From Enoplolaimus lenunculus (taxonomy: Eukaryota > Nematoda > Enoplea > Enoplida > Thoracostomopsidae), in contig JASANG010003186.1 in assembly GCA_030248215.1 (NCBI GenBank), positions 1 to 64,000 of the forward strand: a DNA stretch of 64,000 nucleotides, written 5' to 3'. Below, in pieces: positions 55,066 through 60,698 of the stretch. The notes under the pieces were generated by a model, which was not told the DNA's origin, did no database searches, and saw only the letters and a program-made list of their open reading frames with translations. Position 1 is the first letter of the stretch. Every line of letters begins with the position of its first letter. A program made the translations under genes and the position numbers.

Positions 55066-57440
55066 GTGGTGACTTTGCCAGAAATTCTTTTGAGAAAATA
55101 TCAACAAGAAATATTTTAAAACGCGCTGATTGGCCATTAGCGACGATGAGAATGACACAAAAAATATTTAAATTTTACTAATTTTCTAAAGAGGCTATAG
55201 CTTAAGCACTGGTAAACCAAGCGGGCAGGGGCACTAAAATGACGTTCGGATTCTCGCTCGTTTCTCTGGCCACTTTTGTCCACCATCATATCTCGAACGC
55301 ATCTTCTCGTTCAGATATTTCTGCATCTGCCACTGAAGTTTTAGAATAAATATCTTTTACATTTGTAATATTTTTTGTTTCAGGTAAATATGAGCGTCGA
55401 TGGAAAAACGAAAAACGTACACGATTGCAATTATTAAAACAACTGCGACAAACGAGTAATGGAAGATTACCAGGTTAGATTTAGCAAGATAGAATTATAT
55501 ATATTGTCAACAAGAGTATGCAACTGGGTACATTCTGTGTAGAAAAGAATACATACAGGGCGCGTTGCGTTTCTGCCCGACCATTAAATGCCTAATATGA
55601 CGTACGGTAGCTTGAAAACATAATGCGCGATGGTATCAGGGTGTAAATGGATAGTAAGAACAACGGAAACGGAAACGGATATTACAGTATGAAAGTTTCA
55701 CAAATGTTTTATTTTTCGGCCAACACAACTGAAGTATGCAAATATTCAACGGGCGTTGTAAACTTATAAAGAAAAAACAACGGATGCACTTAAAATTTTA
55801 ACCCTTTCTCACATGAATATTTTCTATTTCCCCTGAGACCTACTTTTATGCTAGGATTCGAACTCCGGTGACTGGAGTGGGAGGCGTATACCACCACCAC
55901 TCAGCTATAGGCGCTTGACGCTCAAGCCCGAGGGGGCTCTCACGTCTTGTGGTGATTTAGTACTATGTATACGTGTTGCAATTGTTAAACACGGTACGAT
56001 ATACATTATTTAACGTATATACACTGCGCTGAGTTGCCTATAGGCAACTCAATGTGAGAAGGGGTTAAGACTTCGCAATTTTTTTACCTCATTTCGAACA
56101 ATCGCAGCATAACTGTATTAATGACAAATTGTGCGATAATGTGCGTGATTACAATTAATTTTTGAGAATAAAATTAACAGAATTCCGGTATTTTTATAAC
56201 GGAGACGGAAATCGATTATTACCGGGAAAGGAAACGGATATCCGGTTACACCCTGGCTGTACATTTTGGAGCACCGAAAAAACAGTGGAGTTGCAAGCCC
56301 TTGTCTATAAGAATCGTATGATCTTCGAATCTCGGTTCTAGCAACAGTAACCGTGAGTACATTGGCTAATTTTATTACTATTTTTGTACTGTACGTATAT
56401 AAGCAGAAGATAGAACTTTGGTTTTGGTTTGCAATTCAAATATCACCAGATGTCAGTGCCTAACTTTCGTCTCGCAATTTTATAAAACTCAGGTGGCGTA
56501 AGAGAATGTGTCAATCATGGAGATGTTAACACGTTTCCGAGGATTTTCTCAACTATTTTTGACTTTGTAGGGCGTCTAAAATAAATCGTTTCGTAATTTA
56601 TAATCTATAATATAATATGGTTGGAAAAAACAACAACAATTCTAATAATAATAATAATAATTATAATAATAATAATAATAATAATAACAAATAGTAATAA
56701 TAATATAATAATAGTAACAATAATATAATAATAATATATTTAATAATGATAATAATATAATAATAATAATGATGATGATAATAATTAATAAATATTCTAA
56801 TTAATTTTATAGGCTCAAATCGTATCGTCACTATATATCCGGCCTTGAAGGCTGTACTAATATTTCAGTCAAAAACAACTGTATACAGTTTCTGTTTTTA
56901 ATTTCAGTGCATTCCAATGCGAGAAAACTAATCAACACAAACAAAAATCACGCAAATCCCAACCAAACCACCCAATCTGCCCTGAACTGCAAACTGAAGC
57001 TGAATACTAATTGCAGCGCAAAAGCAGTTTCAGAATCGCAAACCGGTGCGCTATGTAATGACGTCATGGTTACCACAGCGACTGACGTCACCGCTGCGAC
57101 AGTTGCCACGGCAAATGACGCCACTCAATCTATGGTTACCGTGGCAAGTGACGTTATCCCAGCGACGGTTGCGATAGTAACTGACATCACTGATTCAAAT
57201 GTTATTCCAAGACGTCCCGTTTCATCATCAGATCACGCTTATCTCAAGGATGACTCTAGTGACCAAGACCAGGATTTGGACTTGAAGACGACGCCATCTG
57301 TAGATGCCTTGTCGGTCCGAGGGTCGGATTCACCTGGGGGTCGGCAACAAGGCTCCCCTGAAATGAATGCGTCCACGGTGGAAGAAGACTTGAATGAATG
57401 TTCGGAAAGGCGCTCTAGTCCAGTTCCTACTTCGAGTTGA
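37815..57440 (+). CDS. dach: Dachshund orthologue (Ski/Sno/Dac-family transcriptional cofactor), 12 coding exons
   Basis: Dachshund proteins are nuclear cofactors of the retinal-determination network, acting with Six and Eya proteins, usually in repression. My model joins 37815-38378, 39008-39160, 39461-39562, 40383-40489, 44515-44651, 48701-49007, 49824-49897, 51446-52801, 53197-53331, 54859-54942, 55384-55473 and 56908-57440; all phases agree and total 3642 nt (1213 residues plus stop). DD1 (about 209-309) is diagnostic: ICLPQAHDLFLRQF, HTVYTKLKRLEIVP, CNVEQVRELRRLGAIQPGVN, RCKLIS, followed by SRPGRPPKR. DD2 (about 949-1036) is a diverged coiled coil. Glutamine tracts lie at 35-75 and in exon 8. 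The start is the first Met after an in-frame TAA. It is longer than vertebrate DACH1, mainly through exons 8 and 12. Introns carry many MITEs. Extra 5' non-coding exons or alternative splicing cannot be excluded. Confidence 0.95.
38379..38384 (+). promoter_or_regulatory. dach: Non-canonical GC donor of intron 1
   Basis: The donor reads GCAAGT, the consensus of GC-AG introns. The alternative GT at 38383 would shift the DD1 frame. The acceptor is TTTTTAG at 39001-39007. Confidence 0.75.
38379..39007 (+). other. dach: dach intron 1, T-rich low complexity
   Basis: 629 bp, strongly T/G-biased on the + strand, with many short GATTTTG and TTTTGTGATTTT words between 38530 and 38930. No MITE is recognised. 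Confidence 0.7.
39008..39160 (+). CDS. dach: dach exon 2 (residues 189-239), start of DD1
   Basis: A Ser/Thr-rich lead-in precedes the first DD1 strands, IDYRYEKVAAFNINGEIMI and CLPQ. The family has KVASF and ELICLPQ here. Splice sites TTTTTAG and CAG|GTATGT; phase 0 at both ends. Confidence 0.94.
39209..39369. mobile_element. C-family MITE in intron 2 with TTAA duplication
   Basis: TTAA flanks both ends (39205-39208 and 39370-39373). The left end TCCTATTCACACGTGCAAG pairs with AAAACTTTCACATATGAAAA near the right. It fills more than half of the 300-bp intron. Confidence 0.88.
39461..39562 (+). CDS. dach: dach exon 3 (residues 240-273), DD1 core
   Basis: It encodes AHDLFLRQFVSGIHTVYTKL and ends CNVEQ, nearly identical to vertebrate and fly Dachshund. 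Splice sites TTTCAG and CAA|GTAAGA; phase 0. Confidence 0.97.
39575..39696. mobile_element. A-family MITE fragment 12 bp after exon 3
   Basis: ACTGTATTAATTTCAATGAG, GATTAATCAAATCAGAC, TTTCTGCCCGTTAATAACAG and TTAACTCATTC follow the A order. The right two thirds are compressed or lost. Confidence 0.8.
39697..40382 (+). other. dach: dach intron 3, remainder
   Basis: An AT-rich spacer with a short B-like piece at 40198-40262 (TTTAGGCTTAAGTATAGGC). The open stretch 39790-40173 is unremarkable. Confidence 0.5.
40383..40489 (+). CDS. dach: dach exon 4 (residues 274-309), end of DD1
   Basis: It encodes VRELRRLGAIQPGVNRCKLI, then SPKDFDVLYCDCTNA. The family motif GAIQPGVNRCKLIS is exact. Splice sites TTTTCAG and AA|GTAACC; leaves phase 2. 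Confidence 0.97.
40526..40950. mobile_element. J-family element, best copy (intron 4)
   Basis: It runs from GGATAATAAGACGGGCTCCC to CCCTCTTATTCGGGTCACTA. Both halves carry GGACTC/GAGTCC or TCTTATT words in opposite orientation. The middle is AT-rich with TTCAATGAATAGTTG. Confidence 0.65.
41009..41094. mobile_element. B-family fragment (intron 4)
   Basis: GGCTTAGGCTCTGGATTAAGC and CTTACGCTTAGGCAAAG keep the TTAGGC-like words without the ends. Confidence 0.5.
41274..41493. mobile_element. I-family palindrome with TGACGTCA (intron 4)
   Basis: CTACCGAGGGTGGTGCTATA at 41274 pairs perfectly with the end at 41436, and the pairing includes TGACGTCA at about 41301 and 41402. A partial extra right end (TTACGATACCG to AGCGCCACCG) follows at 41440-41493, so one copy appears to sit beside or in the remains of another. 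Confidence 0.9.
41880..42107. mobile_element. D-family element, full length (intron 4)
   Basis: Inverted ends: GCCCATATTCTCAAATGCG and CATATTTGAGAATACGGGC. The interior has ATCATCAATTAGCGATAGG, GATCTCAAAATTGGTACAG and GGTTCCAAAGTTACAGGAC. Confidence 0.82.
42328..42571. mobile_element. B-family MITE, long array (intron 4)
   Basis: Left end GCCAATGTATAGAACAGCG, right end CCTGATCTTTACATGGCC. The interior carries three blocks of CCTAAGC-type units (TTAGGC reversed) separated by AAG(A/C)ATATTCC words. At about 244 bp it is one of the longer copies. Confidence 0.92.
42911..43065. mobile_element. F-family element, partial (intron 4)
   Basis: AGCGGATCCAGATGGAGG opens it; GTTAAAATGATAAGATCC and GATAAAATGGTAAGGTTCC are the family words. 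Confidence 0.65.
43066..43659 (+). other. dach: dach intron 4, AT-rich stretch
   Basis: A D-like end at 43128-43160, then nothing recognised until a GGAACGTCCCACGTACGTAT word near 43598. Confidence 0.4.
43660..43820. mobile_element. L-family element (intron 4)
   Basis: TGTCGTAGGCTAACCTGC and GCCAATCGCTATTCGAAGG match the 34136 copy in reverse. Confidence 0.65.
43831..44080. mobile_element. A-family MITE, full length (intron 4)
   Basis: CACTGTAAATTCCAATGAG to CTGTAACTTGCAGTG. Its right half is duplicated just downstream. Confidence 0.9.
43980..44260. repeat. 146-bp tandem duplication of an A-element end plus flank
   Basis: The block TTCAGAATTCTGAGTTCTG through GTGTATGTTAAATTACATTT (from 43984) recurs from about 44130 with few changes. 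It includes the A-family right end and its flanking DNA, so it duplicated after that insertion. Confidence 0.88.
44515..44651 (+). CDS. dach: dach exon 5 (residues 309-355)
   Basis: The split Asn codon (AA|C) is followed by SRPGRPPKRSPIPFTSPNQI and a Gly/Asn/Thr linker ending KKCQKLLP. SRPGRPPKR directly after CTNA is the family signature and a probable basic nuclear signal. Splice sites TTTTTAAG and CAG|GTATGC; phases 2 in, 1 out. Confidence 0.96.
44652..45351 (+). other. dach: dach intron 5, TA-rich start and D end
   Basis: TATA microsatellite patches at 44658-44710 and 44836-44875; a D-like end at 45108-45145. No gene. Confidence 0.5.
45352..45591. mobile_element. A-family MITE, full length with TA duplication (intron 5)
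   Basis: TA on both sides of CACTGTAAATTCCAGTGAA and TGGAATTTACAGTG. Confidence 0.92.
45840..45969. mobile_element. I-family palindromic MITE (intron 5)
   Basis: GGGTTGCGCTATACTCGACG pairs with AAAGTATAGCGCAACCC; CCGTCACCATACG and CGGTGACGGACG lie inside. Confidence 0.83.
45970..46564 (+). other. dach: dach intron 5, AT-rich stretch
   Basis: TA-rich patches at 46150-46190 and 46388-46422; nothing else recognised. Confidence 0.4.
46565..46720. mobile_element. B-family MITE (intron 5)
   Basis: AGGGCCAACAGGATCGGAAC at the left, CTGTTCCATACATGGGCC at the right. The array here is CCTATG units rather than CCTAAG, showing that the unit varies and is homogenised within a copy. Confidence 0.85.
46725..47340. 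other. Unassigned GC-richer island with open frame 46891-47340 (intron 5)
   Basis: An ATG at 46891 opens 149 codons on the + strand; shorter frames are open on the - strand (46938-47219). A block near 47036 (ACAAATACTGGAATACAAAC ending GTTCAG) is partly repeated about 45 bp later. Composition differs from the surrounding intron, and no repeat family I defined matches. I recognise no protein family. It could be a transposon remnant, a nested gene or chance. Confidence 0.3.
47345..47735. mobile_element. G/P-related hAT-like element, eroded (intron 5)
   Basis: Inward CCGG-rich ends (GCCGGAAAGTAAAAACTACC and CCGGAATTCCGGTTGCACC) enclose an AT-rich middle. No clean duplication is seen. Confidence 0.6.
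47736..48182 (+). other. dach: dach intron 5, dispersed repeat fragment
   Basis: GCGAACGCGAAGCCAAACGC and GGGGTTTTGATTCGTG near 47940-48010 match the repeat seen at 5235-5330. No gene. Confidence 0.45.
48191..48608. mobile_element. G-family hAT-like MITE with perfect 8-bp duplication (intron 5)
   Basis: CAGGGTACAACCGGAGGT at the left and ACCTCTGGTTGCACCCTG at the right, with ATGCCTAT duplicated at 48183-48190 and 48609-48616. Inside, a 24-bp unit (CCTCCGGCTCCAGCAGAAAA plus TTGG) is tandemly repeated about four times at 48215-48325. Confidence 0.96.
48701..49007 (+). CDS. dach: dach exon 6 (residues 355-457)
   Basis: It encodes DSLPSTPLGSIGNLS, a Gly/Ser/Thr/Asn-rich linker, then the hydrophobic FNMPQHIAQMINSFAAASAL and FNKFRLGASENETR. 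Splice sites TTTCAG and CAG|GTAAAC; phases 1 in, 2 out. The linker is low in conservation, but reading frame, splice sites and position in the gene agree. Confidence 0.88.
49021..49245. mobile_element. A-family MITE starting 13 bp after exon 6
   Basis: CATTGTAAATTTCATTGAG to TCGGAATATACAGT; typical interior. Confidence 0.88.
49402..49613. mobile_element. B-family MITE (intron 6)
   Basis: GGCAAATGTAAAGAACAGGG to TTTCTGATCTTTACATG; CCTAAGC-type units inside. A half copy follows at 49670-49770 (GCAATAGAGTAGGTATTAG). Confidence 0.9.
49824..49897 (+). CDS. dach: dach exon 7, 74 nt (residues 457-482)
   Basis: Acceptor ACTGTTTTAG and donor AAA|GTAAAA enclose RLQNMSNSIQSLKHETANGH and DKADK. It enters in phase 2 and leaves in phase 1, exactly what is needed to join exon 6 to the strong acceptor of exon 8. 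Without it, exon 8 would have to use a weaker acceptor at 51485 or 51488. It could be a cassette exon. Confidence 0.75.
49963..50169. mobile_element. H-family hairpin MITE with TA duplication (intron 7)
   Basis: TA flanks CACTGCAAAAATTGGTG and CCATTTTTTGCAGTG. The halves pair almost throughout, with GACTCCGCCAGAGTC and GACTCTGGCGGAGTT near the centre. Confidence 0.9.
50262..50617. mobile_element. C-family hairpin MITE (intron 7)
   Basis: TTAA precedes GCCCTATTCACACGAGCAAG; CAGCTGCAA words are repeated; the right end is eroded (AACGCGTGAAGACGG). Confidence 0.85.
50700..50900. mobile_element. C-like remnant (intron 7)
   Basis: ATGCAGTTGCAAGAAATAC and TTATTTGCAGTTGCATG resemble the C interior; ends are not recognisable. 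Confidence 0.4.
50943..51194. mobile_element. A-family MITE, full length (intron 7)
   Basis: CACTGTAAATTCCAGTGAG to TTGGATTTTACAGTT. Confidence 0.9.
51319..51436. mobile_element. A-family MITE half ending at the exon 8 acceptor
   Basis: CACTGTAAATTCCAGTGAG opens it and A sequence continues to CCTGAGTTAATTTGATTAT. The acceptor TTTTAG of exon 8 follows within about 10 bp, so the likely branch-site region is element-derived. Confidence 0.85.
51446..52801 (+). CDS. dach: dach exon 8 (residues 482-934), long polyQ linker
   Basis: A single open frame of about 452 codons joins DD1 and DD2. It is rich in Gln (runs at about 496, 675-720 and 757-775) and has a charged, largely disordered composition. 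The motif AELEFNLEQ followed by LARVA occurs twice (about residues 552 and 587, 105 nt apart). An acidic stretch (about 885-925) and an Ala run precede the end. The donor GCAA|GTAAGT leaves phase 1. The family has a poorly conserved linker here, but this one is unusually long. Assignment rests on frame continuity with DD2. Confidence 0.88.
52802..53196 (+). other. dach: dach intron 8
   Basis: 395 bp; carries the T-family remnant at 53036-53147, otherwise AT-rich. Confidence 0.7.
53036..53147 (+). mobile_element. T-family element, tRNA-headed, 3' part (intron 8)
   Basis: An A-box-like TATAGCTGAGTGGTC, a degraded B box (GGCCTTTGAATTTTACC) and the right end ATTCATGTGAGAAAGGG followed by TTAA. 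Confidence 0.75.
53197..53331 (+). CDS. dach: dach exon 9 (residues 934-979), start of DD2
   Basis: It encodes SFENVLAHIPGLIDIAVVTV then RNSMEQLQKEK, matching the family's opening helix (ETLLTNIQGLLKVAIDNAR type) with many changes. Splice sites TTACAG and AAAT|GTAAGA; phase 1 in and out. Confidence 0.93.
53475..53875. mobile_element. N-family element with TTTACCCGCGGGTA words (intron 9)
   Basis: TTTACCCGC words appear at both sides, some as perfect palindromes (ACCCGCGGGT), around an AT-rich middle. Only one copy is seen, so limits are approximate. Confidence 0.5.
53880..54385. mobile_element. E-family element carrying a C-family insertion (intron 9)
   Basis: Left half GTGGTGCGAAATGTACTCCG; right half GGCCAAAAACGCAACTCCCG and AAAGAGTTGCACAGTATTG. 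C sequence (ACACGTGCAAGTTTTTGCTG) interrupts it at about 54150-54270. Confidence 0.7.
54386..54858 (+). other. dach: dach intron 9, remainder
   Basis: AT-rich; an inverted GCCCAAAATACGTATGTGA word near 54572. No gene. Confidence 0.4.
54859..54942 (+). CDS. dach: dach exon 10 (residues 979-1007), DD2 coiled coil
   Basis: It encodes WELNKKLEDERVQKAKMDNT and LRHLVREK, a heptad-compatible helix like the family's RELRETLEKQLAMEQK stretch. Splice sites TTTTTAG and AAAG|GTGCGT; phase 1 in and out. Confidence 0.93.
54975..55066. repeat. (AAT)n microsatellite (intron 10)
   Basis: About 30 AAT units with one AAC interruption. Confidence 0.96.
55384..55473 (+). CDS. dach: dach exon 11 (residues 1007-1037), DD2 end
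   Basis: It encodes GKYERRWKNEKRTRLQLLKQ and LRQTSNGRLP, the basic end of the coiled coil. Splice sites TTTCAG and CAG|GTTAGA; phase 1 in and out. Confidence 0.92.
55637..56255. mobile_element. P-family hAT-like MITE nested in E
   Basis: Ends CAGGGTGTAAATGGATAG and CGGATATCCGGTTACACCCT (then G). Flanks GATGGTAT and GCTGTACA both resemble E's GCTGGTAC, consistent with a decayed 8-bp duplication. Confidence 0.88.
55798..56064 (-). mobile_element. T-family element with tRNA-like head, nested in P
   Basis: Left end CCCTTTCTCACATGAAT, right end AATGTGAGAAGGGG followed by TTAA. On the - strand (55914-55850) the head has CTATAGCTGAGTGGTGG (A box) and GGAGTTCGAATCC (B box). Confidence 0.88.
56640..56790. 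repeat. Impure (AAT)n microsatellite (intron 11)
   Basis: AAT/AAC/GAT triplets run from about 56640 to 56790. Confidence 0.9.
56908..57440 (+). CDS. dach: dach exon 12, terminal coding exon (residues 1037-1213)
   Basis: The split Val codon leads into an Asn/Lys/Thr-rich stretch, then a Thr/Val/Ala repeat (ATDVTAATVATAN, ASDVIPATVAIVTD) encoded by about two degenerate 66-69-nt units, then an acidic Ser-rich tail (SSDQDQDLDL, EEDLNECSERR) ending SPVPTSS and TGA. The tail has no clear match to DACH1. Acceptor TTTCAG at 56907; phase 1 in. Confidence 0.88.
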
Positions 57441-57495
57441 GTACCGAATTATGGTGCAGCGGGTGGTGAATGAACGTATGTTTTCTGTTGTATGG

Positions 57496-57883
57496 CAGGG
57501 TGTAACCGGATATCCGTTTCCGTTTACGGTAAAAATCATTGTTCGTTTCCGTTGTAGAAATACCAAAAATTCGGTTAATTTTACGCTCAAAATTAATTAG
57601 CTAACAACATATATATCTCGCAATTTTTCATTACAGATTTTTTGCAATTGTTTGAAATGAATTCAAAATTGCAAAATTCATTTAAAATCTTAAAAACATT
57701 TTCGATGCATACGCCATTTTTTGTTTAAAAATTTAAAAAGTCGTGTGAATATTTGCACGCCTGAGTTCTGTTGGCAGAAACACGAAACATCCCTGAAATC
57801 TTTATACTTCAATATTCGTTTTCCGTTTCCGCTATTTTGATTACTATTCGTTTCCGTTATTTATAATATCCGTTTACACCCTG
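57496..57883. mobile_element. P-family hAT-like MITE just after the dach stop
   Basis: CAGGGTGTAACCGGATATCC at the left and ATCCGTTTACACCCTG at the right; flanks TTGTATGG and TTGTGTGA agree at six of eight bases. It starts 55 bp past the stop codon and probably lies in the 3' UTR. Confidence 0.93.
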
Positions 57884-57996
57884 TTGTGTGATTTCTTGAT
57901 TTAGTTTCCTACGCACTTCTGGATGTTCTGGGTGGATATTTTGTAGTCATGTTTTTAGGCCAACATTTCTTTAAAAATATACTGCAAACGGTATTA

Positions 57997-58002
57997 AATA
58001 AA
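57997..58002 (+). terminator. dach: Candidate dach polyadenylation signal
   Basis: AATAAA, the first clear one found beyond the stop codon and beyond the P element; TTTTGATTTG follows within 15 bp. The true cleavage site is unknown. Confidence 0.4.
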
Positions 58003-58114
58003 TACGTTTTGATTTGTAAATTCTAGCTTTAGTTGCCGAAGCAGAACACTTTAGAATAGCAATTTTCAAAATATTTCGTATAAGTTGTACTGTACGGTAT
58101 AGGTAGCATACTCT

Positions 58115-58397
58115 GTCCATGTAAAGATCAGGGGCGGAACGTTTTTCTGTGGGACTGCAATAGAGCAAGCTTAACTATTTTTTTTGCTTGGCTTAGGCTT
58201 AGGCTTAGGCTTAGGAATATGCTCGTTCTTACGCTTAGTCTTAGGCTTAGACTTAGGCTTAGGAATATGCTCATTCTTACGCTTATGCTTCGGCTTAGGC
58301 TTACGTTCAGGAATACGCTCGGTCTTACGCTTAGGCTTAGGCTTAGGCTTAGGAATGTACTTATAATACTGTTCCGCCCCTGTTATTCACATTGGCC
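58115..58397. mobile_element. B-family MITE, longest TTAGGC array
   Basis: GTCCATGTAAAGATCAGGGG to CCCCTGTTATTCACATTGGC. Several blocks of TTAGGC and TTACGC/TTAGTC variants are separated by GGAATATGCTC. About 283 bp. Confidence 0.94.
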
Positions 58398-58696
58398 GTG
58401 TACTCTAGGCGAGAAAACGTTAAAAATTCAATTTGAACTGTAGTTAGCGATTTTTTCGGTTTGAATATTCGGATCTTACACAGTAGAAATAATACAATAT
58501 TTTGTTATTTTTATCGATCTCATTGTATTAATTGTTCTTTTCTATTGTTTTTTGTGTATTTGTATTTGAAATTTTGGTCAAAAATGAATTTTGCAATATA
58601 CTACAGCTAACAGCTGAGTTACAGATTCACGATTCGAATTGACCTTTGAGTTGAAATGCTTTTGAAATAAAACAAATAATAAGCTTATATTAAGAG
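58398..58696. other. Non-coding spacer
   Basis: No gene or recognised repeat seen. Confidence 0.4.
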
Positions 58697-58948
58697 CACT
58701 GTAATTTTCAATGAGTTGCTTAATCAATTTAGCTTGCGAGTTGGTTATTTCTGAATTGATATCAGTAAACATTAACTCACTCTGAGTTGAGTTGATTCTC
58801 ACTCTGAGTTAAGTTGACTCTGCGTGAGTTGATTAATTAACTCACAATGAATTTAATCAACTAAAAATTGTGAGTTCTGATAGTCTTAACTCAGACTGAG
58901 TGATTAAACTCATTCTAAGTTAAAATCAACTCACTAAAATTTAGAGTG
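58697..58948. mobile_element. A-family MITE, full length
   Basis: CACTGTAATTTTCAATGAG to AAAATTTAGAGTG. Confidence 0.9.
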
Positions 58949-59029
58949 ATGTAGAATGTCGAAAATTTGCAATCTGTACTCCAAGCAATGATCTTACTGA
59001 GTGAGTAAGTATTGCCTCAAAATTTAAAA

Positions 59030-59290
59030 GGCTCATGTATAGAACAGGGCCGGAACTGTAATATAAACATATTCCTAAGTCTAAGCCTAAGCTTATGTCT
59101 AAGCAAAAAAGTATGTTTAAAGCTGAAACTAACAATGCAATCAGTTTATACAATATTGATATATATATAGATATATATTAGTGTTCAATAAGTGTACTGG
59201 CCTAGGACTCATAGGTTGATTTAAGCTCATGGTTAGGCTCAGGTTTTAGTTCAAGGTTTTGGCTTAGGCTTAGTCTTATAAATGCATACC
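59030..59290. mobile_element. B-family MITE, left half plus reversed fragment
   Basis: GGCTCATGTATAGAACAGGG opens the left half to about 59140; a TTAGGC-like piece in the opposite sense (GGTTAGGCTCAGG, GGCTTAGGCTTAG) lies at 59230-59280. Confidence 0.75.
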
Positions 59291-59610
59291 ATGCGATAAA
59301 CTGCATTTTAACTCAAATTGTTTTAAAGTAATAAGCCTGAATGAATAATGTGTTACCACTGAAAGCTTAATACTGTGTTATTTTCTATGTTGTAATGTTT
59401 CGGTTAATTGGACCTGCATTGAAAGTTAACCTGGGTACAGTCGTGGGTTTCTAATGTCTTTGGTGAGGTTAAATTTAGTAGAGGTCAAGCTTAAATTATC
59501 CAGTGCAAATTACACTTAATTTTATTGATATTGCATAATCTGAAGTATTTTTCAATTAATCACTTATGTATAGGTTTTCCGCAACCTATGCGACTAATGT
59601 TAAAACGTTA
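59291..59610. other. Non-coding spacer
   Basis: No gene or recognised repeat seen. Confidence 0.4.
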
Positions 59611-60305
59611 GCATTGCAAAAATTGCAACCAACTTTGGCGATGCAAAAATTGCAACCATTTTGGCGTTGCAAAACTTGCAACCAACTTTGGTGTTGCAAA
59701 ATTGCAACCAAATTTGGTATTGTAAAAATTGCAACCAACTTTGGCATTGCAAAAATTGCAACAAACTTTGGCGTTGCAAAAATGGCAACCAACTTTGGTA
59801 TTGCAAAATTGCAATCAACTTTGGCATTGCAACAATTGCAACCAACTTTGACATTGCAACAATTGCAACCAACTTTGGCATTGCAACAATTGCAACCAAC
59901 TTTGGCATTGCAACAATTGCAACCAACTTTGGCATTGCAGCAATTGCAACCAACTTTGGCATTGCAACAATTGCAACCAACTTTGGCATTGCAACAATTG
60001 CAACCAACTTTGGCATTGCAACAATTGCAACCAACTTTGGCATTGCAGCAATTGCAACCAACATTGGCATTGCAACAATTGCAACCAACTTTGGCATTGC
60101 AACAATTGCAACCAACTTTGGCATTGCAACAATTGCAACCAACTTTGGCATTGCAACAATTGCAACCAACTTTGGCATTGTAAAAATTGCAACCAACTTT
60201 GGTATTGCAAAAATTGCAACCAATTTGTCATTGCAAAAATTGCAACCAACTTTGGCATTGCAACAGTTGCAACCAACTGTGGCATAGCAACAATTGGCAA
60301 CAAAC
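59611..60305. repeat. 27-bp minisatellite, about 25 copies
   Basis: Units read TTGCAACCAACTTTGGCA then TTGCAACAA. The core (about 59833-60180) is almost perfect; the outer units vary. Two rare CAG variants (59938 and 60046) lie exactly four units apart, hinting at multi-unit duplication. Because 27 is a multiple of three and the unit has few stops, long frames are open on both strands (for example LQPTLALQQ on + and LVAIVAMPK on -). I take these as by-products. Confidence 0.95.
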
Positions 60306-60698
60306 TTTGACAGCCCGCAACCAGAAATGTAAATCACTAAGAAGAACAGGGTTAAAAAATTTATTGCTAAACGCGGAATTCTATTTATGCTTTCGAATAG
60401 TCTTAATCAAAGACCATTAAGCGAATTATGGCAGATAATTTTTGTATTTTCTGTCAAATTTTATATATTTTTGTATTTGTTGCAAGTATTGCTGTGATTT
60501 TGACTCCAACCTGCGTTTTGAAATGTGAGTTTGGTTTGTATTTTGCAAATATTTTTTTGCTTTTATTTGACTTAAAATAGTTTAAAATGTTTGCTTCATA
60601 TGATGTTTGTCTATTAATTTTTCTGCGTTCAATACTTTGTATACGTTTATGTATGAACAGGATTGTCCATGTTACTTTTAGGGCCGGTCCGTTATCTC
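60306..60698. other. Non-coding spacer
   Basis: No gene or recognised repeat seen. Confidence 0.4.

Larger units (their letters stand above)
55505..56315. mobile_element. E-family element holding a P element that holds a T element (intron 11)
   Basis: E begins AACAAGAGTATGCAACTGGG and resumes at GTACATTTTGGAGCACC to GGAGTTGCAAGCCCTTGTC. Inside is the P element, inside that the T element: three nested insertions, oldest outermost. Confidence 0.85.

Noticed and set aside
59566-60337. Long frames on both strands (205-245 codons) suggesting a repetitive protein
   Set aside because: All are produced by the 27-bp minisatellite, whose length is a multiple of three; none continues into non-repetitive coding sequence.
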